Source of the DNA: an uncultured Muribaculaceae bacterium
Lineage (GTDB): Bacteria > Bacteroidota > Bacteroidia > Bacteroidales > Muribaculaceae
DNA: 64,000 nt
NCBI GenBank assembly: GCA_910587185.1
Contig: CAJULY010000015.1
Span: 1 to 64,000, forward strand
Reading direction: 5' to 3'
Shown here: piece by piece, positions 42,448 to 50,660 of the stretch
Layout of the letters: every line of letters begins with the position of its first letter
Position numbering within the stretch: the first letter of the stretch is position 1
Notes under the pieces: generated by a model
The model's database searches: none
Seen by the model: only the letters and a program-made list of their open reading frames with translations
Told to the model about the DNA's origin: nothing
Made by a program: the position numbers and the translations under genes

Positions 42448-44529
42448 ATGGAAAGAATCATCCTTATCATCACTCTCCTGATTGCTGTATCCACTGGCAT
42501 ACAAGCACAGGATTCTCTCGATTCCCTTATGAATAGGGATCTCGATGAAGTAGTCGTGACGGCACAAAGAAAGTACACCAAATCGACAGCCCGTGGGTTG
42601 AAAGTGTCAATGTCCGGGAATCCTCTCTCAAAGATTGGCAGTGCGACAGATGCCATTATGCAGATGCCGCTTATCGACGGTTCTGCAGGTTTCATCTCTG
42701 TTCTCGGCAAAGGGACTCCAGTGATATACATCAATGGCCGAAAAATGATGAACTCATCCGAGCTTAGCAACTTGAAGTCTTCTGATCTCGCTTCCGTTGA
42801 AATCGTCACGAATCCTTCTGCCGAATATGGTTCTGATGTGTCAGCCGTAATCCTCATTAAGACAAAGCAACCGCTCGCCGGATTATATATTTCAGGTAAA
42901 GGGAGGGTTCAGGCATCAGAAGAATGGTCGGAATCAGCAGGGGCCAGTCTGCAATATCACAATGAGAACGGACTGACTGTCTTTGGAGATATTTCCTATG
43001 CTTGGGATGGCTTTAAGCAAAAGCGTCATTATGCTGAATTATTCGGCGAAGTTTCAAACGTAGATAAATTCTTTACAACTCTCTCAGATGAGACAGCAAA
43101 AAAACGCAGTCAGTCGCTGACGGTTGATGGTGGCTTAAACTATGACTTCGGTAAAAACTCCGTAGGACTGAAGTATATATTCAGCCGCACACCCAAAAGT
43201 AGGTTTGGCAGTGTGGGTTATACTTCAACCGATGCGCTGTCAATAAACGGCATTACATCGGCGACCTCGCTTAATGCTCAGTCTTTCGATCATTATATCA
43301 ATGCTTTCGGCGATTTCAAACTACCGTTAAGTATCGGCCTGCGTATGGATTTGGATTATATGTCCGGAAATAATGTATCCTGTTGGGATGCATTAGAAAA
43401 TGAGACCGAAAGGAATATAATGAACAATAATAGGTCACGACATGATTATTTTGGTTCCAAGCTAAGAATTAATAGAAACTTCGGCAATATTGAGGTTGAG
43501 GCCGGGGCGGAATATGCCCATACAAAAAACGACCAATACTTTACCAGTCAAGGGCTATCAAATACGTTCCTGACATCGGCATCGGATATAGTACGTCAGA
43601 ATCTGCAAGCATATTATGTGTCATTTGATTATGACATCAGTCCCAAATGGAACATTTACGGAGGCATCCGGTATGAAACCACAGATTCTCGTTATGAGAA
43701 AGATGACATCCATGATAATAATCTTTCAAGAAGATACCATGATATTCTTCCCAATTTAGGAATCCAGTTCAAATCTCCGGTGAATCTAACGATGTACTAC
43801 CGGGCTAAAGTCAGCCGTCCTTCTTATTCTTTGCTTGACAACAACTTTGCCTACGTCACACCGACTCTTTGGGAAACAGGCAATCCGGAATTGGTTGCTT
43901 CAAGGACTCACAATGTGGGTATTTCATTATACTTCAGGAATTTTGTCTTTCTGGGAACATACATACGTTCCGAAAAACCAATCGGCAGTATATATCAATA
44001 CGATGCCGGCCTTAAAGCAAATATCAGAACCAATGTCAATCTACCGGACTATGATACATGGCAGTTGGTTGCATCACAAGGATTCAACGTCAGGTTCTGG
44101 CATCCTACCGTTCAGGGCGTACTATTGCTCCAAAATCTGAAATACGGAAATCCGATGCGGAAATACGACAAGCCTTTCTATCAGCTATCGCTGAATAACA
44201 GATTCGATTTACCGGCAGGTATCTATGCTTATCTCTCGGCATTCTATCTTGGAACCGGCAATACATCCACCACATATTCTCGCGGAACATGGCAAATGGC
44301 GTTGACTCTCAGCAAGAGTTATCGAAATTGGACTTTTACATTGTCGGCCAACGATATCTTTGGAACATGGAAACAGAGATTTGATACTTATTCTAATTCC
44401 GTAGAATATAAATCAGACATAAAAGGAGCCTCGCAATATGTCTCTCTCTCAGTACGATATTCCATCAACGCGGCAAAAGGAAAGTATAAAGGCAAAGCCG
44501 TGCGAGAAGATGAAATGAATCGACTGTGA
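42448..44529 (+). CDS. TonB-dependent receptor-like outer-membrane protein
   Basis: 693 residues. Signal peptide (LIIALLIAVS-like, ending TGIQAQ). A plug domain follows: LDEVVVTAQRK, then VIYINGRKMMNSSELSNLKSSDLASVEIVTNPSAEYGSDVSAVI, as in the outer membrane beta-barrel (OMP_b-brl_3) branch. From about 150 it is a 20+-strand barrel ending YVSLSVRYSINAAKGKYKGK. It lacks the N-terminal CarboxypepD_reg domain and a SusD partner. The short length and plug with only a partial TonB box make import of a small nutrient or peptide possible. No neighbouring transporter shows which. Confidence 0.8.
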   Translation: MERIILIITLLIAVSTGIQAQDSLDSLMNRDLDEVVVTAQRKYTKSTARGLKVSMSGNPLSKIGSATDAIMQMPLIDGSAGFISVLGKGTPVIYINGRKMMNSSELSNLKSSDLASVEIVTNPSAEYGSDVSAVILIKTKQPLAGLYISGKGRVQASEEWSESAGASLQYHNENGLTVFGDISYAWDGFKQKRHYAELFGEVSNVDKFFTTLSDETAKKRSQSLTVDGGLNYDFGKNSVGLKYIFSRTPKSRFGSVGYTSTDALSINGITSATSLNAQSFDHYINAFGDFKLPLSIGLRMDLDYMSGNNVSCWDALENETERNIMNNNRSRHDYFGSKLRINRNFGNIEVEAGAEYAHTKNDQYFTSQGLSNTFLTSASDIVRQNLQAYYVSFDYDISPKWNIYGGIRYETTDSRYEKDDIHDNNLSRRYHDILPNLGIQFKSPVNLTMYYRAKVSRPSYSLLDNNFAYVTPTLWETGNPELVASRTHNVGISLYFRNFVFLGTYIRSEKPIGSIYQYDAGLKANIRTNVNLPDYDTWQLVASQGFNVRFWHPTVQGVLLLQNLKYGNPMRKYDKPFYQLSLNNRFDLPAGIYAYLSAFYLGTGNTSTTYSRGTWQMALTLSKSYRNWTFTLSANDIFGTWKQRFDTYSNSVEYKSDIKGASQYVSLSVRYSINAAKGKYKGKAVREDEMNRL

Positions 44530-44573
44530 TAAAAATAAATGGTCTGAAAGAGATGAAGCCGGGGTATGGGGAA

Positions 44574-47500
44574 TCACAGGGAGAGGATGCGGCGGAGGCG
44601 GGAGGGGGAAATGGAGCGTCGGCGGCCGTAGTCGTCGAGCTGTTCGTGGGATATTCTACCGACGGTGAAGTAGCGGGCTTCGGGGCGCGCGATCATCAGT
44701 CCGGAGACGCTTGCCGATGGGGACATGGCGCCGTTATCTGTGAGGGTTATGCCGGCTTCGCCGAGACCAATCGTTTCGTCAAGAATGCGGTTCATGAGCT
44801 GGTCCGGGATGGATGGGAATCCGACGGCAGGGCGTATTCCGACATAGCGGCCCTGCATGATTTCCCTGACGGAGAGGGCTTCATCGGCGGCATAACCCCA
44901 GTAGTTTCGGCGAACGAGGGAGTGGAGCAGTTCGGCTCCGGCCTCGGCTATGCGGTCGCAGAGGGTCGAGAGAAGCATGGACCGGTATTGGTCGCCTTTG
45001 AGAGACTCGCGCAGTTCATCGAGGCCGAATGCCCCGTTGACGGCGAAAACGCCAACGAAGTCGGTGCGCCCTGTGGCGGCAGGCATGACGAAGTCGGCGA
45101 GAGAGAGCGTGGCTCCGTCGATAAGACGTTGGGAGCGGAGCATGGGCCAGCGACGGCCGGCAATGACGAGGTCGTCACCATCGGAAACAGCTTCGGCTAT
45201 GCGGAAGCGGGCTTTGCAGAAGCCGGGCCATTCGGTTGCGAGCGAATTGAAAAGCTCCTCCGCATCGGAAAGCAGTTTTGATGCTTCAGCCGCTGCTTCG
45301 TCGGACGAGAGGTCCCACGCATGAAGGAGCGCGCGGCGGTTGATAAAGGGTCGGAGGAGTTCGGGATCGAGGATCAAGGTGACAGCTTCAGTTCCGGCAG
45401 CCGGGGCGAGGGGGAAATAGTTCTCCCAGTCGAGGCGCAGACGCTTGGCAGAGGCTTCGCTGAAAGGCAGGAGCGACGCGGGCTCGTGCTGAAGGCGGAG
45501 AGCGGAGTATTCTTTGTTAAGAGAGTCAATGAATTCCTCGCGGGTCGCCGGGTTGAGATAGCGGGCCGCAAGAAGAGGGTTTCGCGAGGCATCGGCGGCA
45601 TAGATCACGGGGGCATGGGAAAGAGGGGCAAGCTTGAGGGCCGTGTGCAGTTCGGAAGTTGTGGCGCCTCCGACCATGACGGGGATGTCAAGCCCTTCGC
45701 GGGCGAGCATCTCAATGACGGTGGCCATTTCCGAGAGTGATGGCGTGATCAGCCCGGAGAGACAGATGAAGTCAGGGCGGTGGGCGCGAGCCGCTTCGAC
45801 GATTGTTTCCGGCTCAACCATCACTCCGAGGTCAATAACCTCGAAGTTGTTGCATGAGAGCACGATTGCCGCGATGTTTTTTCCTATGTCGTGGACATCG
45901 CCGCGCACTGTGGCGAAGATTATTTTCCCCGCAGAGGCCGCGCTGTCTGCCGCGCCAGAAAGAGCCGGCATCAGGAGCTCGACGGCTTTCTTCATAGTGC
46001 GGGCCGACTTCACCACCTGGGGAAGAAACATCTTTCCGTCGCCGAAGAGAGTGCCGACGTGTCTCATACCGTCCATCAGCGGGCCGTTTATGACCGCCGC
46101 GCCGTCGGGCATCGAGGAGAGCGCCTCCTCTATGTCGGACGCAAGGAACTCGGCGGAGCCGGAGACTATTGCCTCGGCAAGACGTGTGGCTACCGGAACG
46201 AGCGCGCGGTCGGCCTGAGGCTTTTTCTCCGGAGCAGCCGACGGCGTCATGCCGCCGGCGAAAGCGAGTAGCCTCTCGACGGCGAGGCCGGAGTCAGTGC
46301 GACACAGCAGAACGTCGTCGATCAGAGATCTCAGCTCCGGATCGATGGATTCCACGGGGGTAATGGCGGCGGGATTCAGTATCGCCATATCCATTCCGGC
46401 AGCCGCGGCATGGTGGAGAAAGACCGAGTGTATGGCCTCGCGCAACGTATTGTTGCCGCGGAATGCGAAAGAAAGGTTGCTGACACCTCCGCTCACCTTC
46501 GCATGCGGAAGATTGTTTCTGATCCAGCGGACCGATTCGATGAAATCAATGGCGTAGCGGTCGTGAGCCTCGATGCCGGTGGCCACGGTCAGCACATTGG
46601 GGTCGAAAATGATGTCGGAGGGAGGAATTGCGGCCTTATCGACGAGCAGGCGGTAGGCACGCTCACAGATTTCGATGCGCCGGCGGAGAGTGTCGGCCTG
46701 TCCTTTCTCGTCGAACGCCATCACGACCATAGCGGCTCCGTAACGGTGTATCTCCCGGGCTTTGGCGAGGAATTTTTCCTCGCCTTCCTTCAGGGATATC
46801 GAGTTGACGATGGATTTGCCCTGGACGACTTCGAGCGCCGCGCGGACAGTGGCCCAGTCTGACGAGTCGATCATTACGGGCACGGCAGCAATCTCCGGCT
46901 CGGAGGCGATCAGGTTGAGGAAGCGCGTCATTTCGGCCGGGGCGTCGAGCATCGGGTCGTCCATGTTTATATCGATGATATTGGCGCCGTCGCGGACCTG
47001 ACGCAGAGCTATGGCGAGGGCTTCATCATAATTCTTCTCCTTGATTAGCCGGAGGAAGCGGCGCGAACCGGCCACGTTGCAGCGTTCGCCGACATTTATG
47101 AAGGTAGAGCCGGGGCATATTTCGAGGGCCTCCAGTCCGGAGAGCCGCAGGGAGGAAGGCGACGGCGCGACAGGAGTATGGGGGCGCGCGCCGTCCACGA
47201 TCGCAGGAAAAAGTCGTATATGGGCCGGGGTGGTTCCGCAACATCCGCCCACGATGTTGACGAGTCCCTCGCTGACGAACCGGCTAATGGCGGCTGCCAT
47301 ACGTTCAGGCGATTCGGCATAACAGCCGGAAGCGTCGGGGAGCCCCGCATTGGGATGGGCGCTCACGGGGAAAGGGGATATTGCGGCAAGCTGCCGCAGA
47401 ACCGGAAGCATTTCCTCGGGGCCGAACGAGCAGTTGAGCCCCAGACTCATCAGAGGCGCATGGGCCACGGATGCCACGAAAGCCTCCAGCGTCTGTCCGG

Positions 47501-48089
47501 AGAATGTGCGGGCGCCTTTTTCGGTGACGGTCACGGAGAGCATGATCCCGAAATCGGTTCCAAGCTCCGCGCGGACGTCTTCGGCGGCGTGGAGGGCGGC
47601 TTTGGCATTGAGAGTGTCGAATACGGTCTCTATCAGGATTATGTCGGCCCCGTTGGAGACAAGTGCGGCGATCTGTTGGCGATAGGTTCCGCGCAGCATG
47701 TCGTAGGTTACATCGCGCCGTGCGGGGTCGCTGACATCGGGGCTCATCGAAGCGGTCTTGTTTGTGGGACCCACAGAGCCGGCGACATATACCTGCCTGT
47801 CGGGGTGGAGCTTCATGAAGCTGTCGGCCGCCTCGCGGGCTATTGCCGCCGCGGCTGAGTTTATTTCGGTCACGCGGTCGGCCATTCCGTAGTCGGCCAG
47901 CGAGAAGCTGTTGGCATTGAACGAGTTTGTGGAAATAATGTCGGCACCCGCCTCAAGATAGGCTGTGTGAATGGCGCGTATTTCGTCGGGATGGGTCAGG
48001 CACATCACGTCGTTACACCCGACATGGCGAATCATGGTTCCCATGGCGCCGTCGAGAATCAGAATCCGGTCCTTAGGTATCTCAGTCAT
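44574..48089 (-). CDS. metH: Cobalamin-dependent methionine synthase MetH
   Basis: 1171 residues, near the E. coli length. Domains in order: homocysteine-binding barrel (1-~310; zinc Cys in LNCSFGPEEM and GGCCGTTPAHI), methyltetrahydrofolate-binding barrel (~335-600, NVGERCNVAGSRRFLRLI), cobalamin cap and B12-binding (~640-880; DVHDIGKNI has the cobalt-ligand His, GLITPSLSEMATV) and the AdoMet activation domain (~900-1171; RPAVGFPSIPDQ). It converts homocysteine to methionine. It follows metF by 12 bp in the same direction, so supply of 5-methyl-THF and its use are co-transcribed. Confidence 0.95.
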   Translation of the reverse strand: MTEIPKDRILILDGAMGTMIRHVGCNDVMCLTHPDEIRAIHTAYLEAGADIISTNSFNANSFSLADYGMADRVTEINSAAAAIAREAADSFMKLHPDRQVYVAGSVGPTNKTASMSPDVSDPARRDVTYDMLRGTYRQQIAALVSNGADIILIETVFDTLNAKAALHAAEDVRAELGTDFGIMLSVTVTEKGARTFSGQTLEAFVASVAHAPLMSLGLNCSFGPEEMLPVLRQLAAISPFPVSAHPNAGLPDASGCYAESPERMAAAISRFVSEGLVNIVGGCCGTTPAHIRLFPAIVDGARPHTPVAPSPSSLRLSGLEALEICPGSTFINVGERCNVAGSRRFLRLIKEKNYDEALAIALRQVRDGANIIDINMDDPMLDAPAEMTRFLNLIASEPEIAAVPVMIDSSDWATVRAALEVVQGKSIVNSISLKEGEEKFLAKAREIHRYGAAMVVMAFDEKGQADTLRRRIEICERAYRLLVDKAAIPPSDIIFDPNVLTVATGIEAHDRYAIDFIESVRWIRNNLPHAKVSGGVSNLSFAFRGNNTLREAIHSVFLHHAAAAGMDMAILNPAAITPVESIDPELRSLIDDVLLCRTDSGLAVERLLAFAGGMTPSAAPEKKPQADRALVPVATRLAEAIVSGSAEFLASDIEEALSSMPDGAAVINGPLMDGMRHVGTLFGDGKMFLPQVVKSARTMKKAVELLMPALSGAADSAASAGKIIFATVRGDVHDIGKNIAAIVLSCNNFEVIDLGVMVEPETIVEAARAHRPDFICLSGLITPSLSEMATVIEMLAREGLDIPVMVGGATTSELHTALKLAPLSHAPVIYAADASRNPLLAARYLNPATREEFIDSLNKEYSALRLQHEPASLLPFSEASAKRLRLDWENYFPLAPAAGTEAVTLILDPELLRPFINRRALLHAWDLSSDEAAAEASKLLSDAEELFNSLATEWPGFCKARFRIAEAVSDGDDLVIAGRRWPMLRSQRLIDGATLSLADFVMPAATGRTDFVGVFAVNGAFGLDELRESLKGDQYRSMLLSTLCDRIAEAGAELLHSLVRRNYWGYAADEALSVREIMQGRYVGIRPAVGFPSIPDQLMNRILDETIGLGEAGITLTDNGAMSPSASVSGLMIARPEARYFTVGRISHEQLDDYGRRRSISPSRLRRILSL

Positions 48090-48101
48090 ATCTCTGCGGG
48101 T

Positions 48102-49055
48102 TCAATATATCCTTATGCAAATCTCGCGTACATTGGCGGCGGCCGACATGGTGTAGAAGTGGATTCCTTTCACGCCGTGGGCCATCAGATCGCGGCATTG
48201 TGTCACGGCCCACTCTATGCCGAGGCCGCGGACCTCGTCGTCGGTCTTGCACCGCCGGATTTCAGACGCGAGTTCTTCGGGTATGTCGCATCGGAAGGTG
48301 CGGGGAAGCATGCTCAGATGGGAGATTCTGGCAAGGGGCTTTATTCCCGGAATTATAGGGACGGTTATACCTTCGCGTCGGCAACGCTCCACGAAGTCAA
48401 AGAACTTCGAGTTGTCGAAAAACATCTGCGTCACGAAATATTTCGCGCCGAGCTCCATTTTCCGTTTCATGTAGCGGATGTCGGAGTCCATGTTGGGGGC
48501 TTCCTCATGTTTTTCGGGATAGCATGCCATGCCGTAGGAGAAAGGAGTCTCGATCCCTTCGAGGGGAGTGTCGTCGAGCGAGAACCCGGCGTTGAACTTG
48601 TTGACCTGTTCCTGGAGGCCTGTGGCGTGTTCGTGGTAGAGCCCCGGACGGTCATCGCCCACGATTTCCGACTTGATATCGCCCCGGAGGAGCAGGAGAT
48701 TGGTGATGCCGAGAAAGTTCAGGTCTATGAGGGCATATTCGGTCTCTTCCTTCGTGAAGCCGCGGCAGATGATGTGGGGGACGGTCGTTATGCCGTAGCG
48801 GTGCTGTATCATGGCGGCAATGGCTACCGTCCCGGGACGTCGGCGCAGGCTGACTCTTTTCAGCGATCCGTCGGGCTGTTCGCGGAGCACGTATTCGCTG
48901 TGGTGGGATGTTATGTTGATATGGCTCGGGTTGAATTCGCGCAAAGTGTCAACGATGCGGAATACCTTATAGATGCTGTTGCCTTTCAGGGGCGGAAGAA
49001 TCTCGAAAGAGAATAGTGGCGAAGATGCGTTATTGAAAGATTCGGCTACGTTCAT
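48102..49055 (-). CDS. metF: Methylenetetrahydrofolate reductase
   Basis: 317 residues. FAD-dependent reduction of 5,10-methylene-THF to 5-methyl-THF. Motifs: FSFEILPPLKG (catalytic Glu), PSHINITSH, HIICRGFTKEE, LLLRGDIK, KYFVTQMFFDNSKFFDF, and PGIKPLA. The start at 49055 (MNVAESFNN) is chosen over an ATG 36 bp earlier. TATATTTG at 49089-49096 (minus) is a candidate -7 box. First gene of metF-metH. I see no SAM or cobalamin riboswitch in the short leader. Confidence 0.92.
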   Translation of the reverse strand: MNVAESFNNASSPLFSFEILPPLKGNSIYKVFRIVDTLREFNPSHINITSHHSEYVLREQPDGSLKRVSLRRRPGTVAIAAMIQHRYGITTVPHIICRGFTKEETEYALIDLNFLGITNLLLLRGDIKSEIVGDDRPGLYHEHATGLQEQVNKFNAGFSLDDTPLEGIETPFSYGMACYPEKHEEAPNMDSDIRYMKRKMELGAKYFVTQMFFDNSKFFDFVERCRREGITVPIIPGIKPLARISHLSMLPRTFRCDIPEELASEIRRCKTDDEVRGLGIEWAVTQCRDLMAHGVKGIHFYTMSAAANVREICIRIY

Positions 49056-49124
49056 CCTATGTGCAATTGTGACTTGGTTCTCTGAGTGCAAATATAACCA
49101 AAAAAATCAAAAGGAAGGCGATTT

Positions 49125-49155
49125 TTTGAATAGAGTAGGAAATTCAGTAATTTTG
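49125..49155 (+). promoter_or_regulatory. Promoter of the GH29 gene
   Basis: TTTG at 49125-49128, 19 bp, TAATTTTG at 49148-49155: exact consensus. The start codon is 58 bp downstream. Confidence 0.8.
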
Positions 49156-49212
49156 CAAAGAGTTAGCGAAGGGGCCTGTGAGCCTGCTGTTAAAACAACT
49201 TTCAGACCAATC

Positions 49213-50628
49213 ATGAAACACCCTCTTAGACTGACAGCGTGTCTGTTGCTTGCCGCGTGCTTTTTGCCGTTCGTTTCGCATGGCGAGGAGAAATATGAAC
49301 TTAAGTACGGTGCGCAGCGGACAGAGAAGAGAGATGACGAGGCCATGCGCCGTTTCCGTGACCACCGTGTGGGTGCTTTTATCCACTGGGGGCTCTATTC
49401 GATGGCCGGAGGCGAATGGAAGGGAAAAATCTATCCCGGCGCCGCGGAGTGGCTGAAGGCATGGGCAAAGGTGCCGTCCGACGAATGGCTCGCGCAGATG
49501 GACCGGTGGAATCCTACGGGATTCGACGCCCGGGAATGGGCGCGGATGATGAAAGCGGCCGGGTTCCGTTACGTTAAAATCACCACCAAGCATCATGAGG
49601 GTTTCTGTCTGTGGCCGAGCGCCACGACGCCCTACACCGTGGCAAACACTCCCTGTGGCAGAGATCTGCTTGGCGAACTGGTGAAGGCTTTCAACGACGA
49701 GGGCCTCGACGTGCATTTCTATTTCTCGGTGATGGACTGGAGCAATCCCGACTACCGCACGCAACTGAACTGCCGCGAGGACAGCACGGCTTTCGAACGG
49801 TTCAAACGCTTCACGGAGGCGCAGCTGCGAGAACTGGCCACGCGTTATCCGTCGGTAAAGGATTTCTGGTTTGACGGGACGTGGGACGCATCGGTGAAAG
49901 GCAACGGGGCATGGACGCTGCAGCTGGAAAATATGCTCAAGGATCTCGTGCCGGGCGTGACGGTCAACAGCCGTCTGCGCGCCGACGAACGTGGAAGCCG
50001 CCATTTCGACAGCAACGGACGCCTGATGGGCGATTATGAATCGGGCTACGAGCGGCGGCTGCCCGATCCGGTCAGGGACCTGCAGGTGACCCTCCGGGAC
50101 TGGGAGGCATGCATGACAGTTCCCGAGAATCAGTGGGGCTATCACAAAGACTGGTCGCTGAGCTATGTGAAACCGCCGGTCGAAGTGCTCCGGAGGGTTG
50201 TCCATGCCGTGTCGATGGGCGGCAACATGGCCGTTAACTTCGGGCCTGACGGCACAGGCCGTTTCCGGCAGGAGGAGAAAGAGCTTGCGGACTGGCTGGG
50301 AAACTGGATGCGCCATAACGGGGAGGCGATCTATGGCTGCGGCTATGCCGGCTTTGAGAAGGCAGACTGGGGCTATTATACGCGTAAGGGCGACACGGTC
50401 TATATGATAGTGTTCAATCAGCCTTTCGGCGCCCGGCTACGGGTGAAAACTCCGGCTGGAACCGCTGTCAGGGGCGCGTCGCTCATTGACGGAACCCCTG
50501 TCGGATTCATGGAGACAGCCCGCGACGAATATAACGTCAACACGGTCGAATCATCGGAGCCGTATGTTATCAGGCTCACCGTTGACGCCGGTAGCGCGGA
50601 AGGAAAATACCGTGATGCCCTGACCTGA
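49213..50628 (+). CDS. Alpha-L-fucosidase, GH29
   Basis: 471 residues with a signal peptide (LRLTACLLLAACFLPFVSHG), so periplasmic or surface. GH29 core: RRFRDHRVGAFIHWGLYSMAGGEW-type start, WARMMKAAGFRYVKITTKHHEGFCLWPS, and the nucleophile Asp in DFWFDGTWD (D221). A C-terminal beta-sandwich begins near 385 (GYYTRKGDTVYMIVFNQP). It releases fucose from host or diet glycans. ATG 49213 gives the signal peptide; upstream in-frame sequence contains the promoter. It is followed by a GH2 gene after 32 bp. Confidence 0.9.
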   Translation: MKHPLRLTACLLLAACFLPFVSHGEEKYELKYGAQRTEKRDDEAMRRFRDHRVGAFIHWGLYSMAGGEWKGKIYPGAAEWLKAWAKVPSDEWLAQMDRWNPTGFDAREWARMMKAAGFRYVKITTKHHEGFCLWPSATTPYTVANTPCGRDLLGELVKAFNDEGLDVHFYFSVMDWSNPDYRTQLNCREDSTAFERFKRFTEAQLRELATRYPSVKDFWFDGTWDASVKGNGAWTLQLENMLKDLVPGVTVNSRLRADERGSRHFDSNGRLMGDYESGYERRLPDPVRDLQVTLRDWEACMTVPENQWGYHKDWSLSYVKPPVEVLRRVVHAVSMGGNMAVNFGPDGTGRFRQEEKELADWLGNWMRHNGEAIYGCGYAGFEKADWGYYTRKGDTVYMIVFNQPFGARLRVKTPAGTAVRGASLIDGTPVGFMETARDEYNVNTVESSEPYVIRLTVDAGSAEGKYRDALT

Positions 50629-50660
50629 AAAAATCATTCATAACCGAAATAAAAAAAATC

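Noticed and set aside
42448..44529. SusC-type polysaccharide transporter
   Set aside because: Too short (693 residues), no CarboxypepD_reg N-terminal domain and no SusD gene next to it.
44526..45281. Plus-strand frame of 251 codons after the TonB-type receptor
   Set aside because: Lies antisense to the end of metH, GC-skewed glycine-rich translation, no family; shadow of metH.
49056..49140. SAM or cobalamin riboswitch before metF
   Set aside because: The leader is only a few tens of bases and shows no multi-stem structure or B12-box-like motif.
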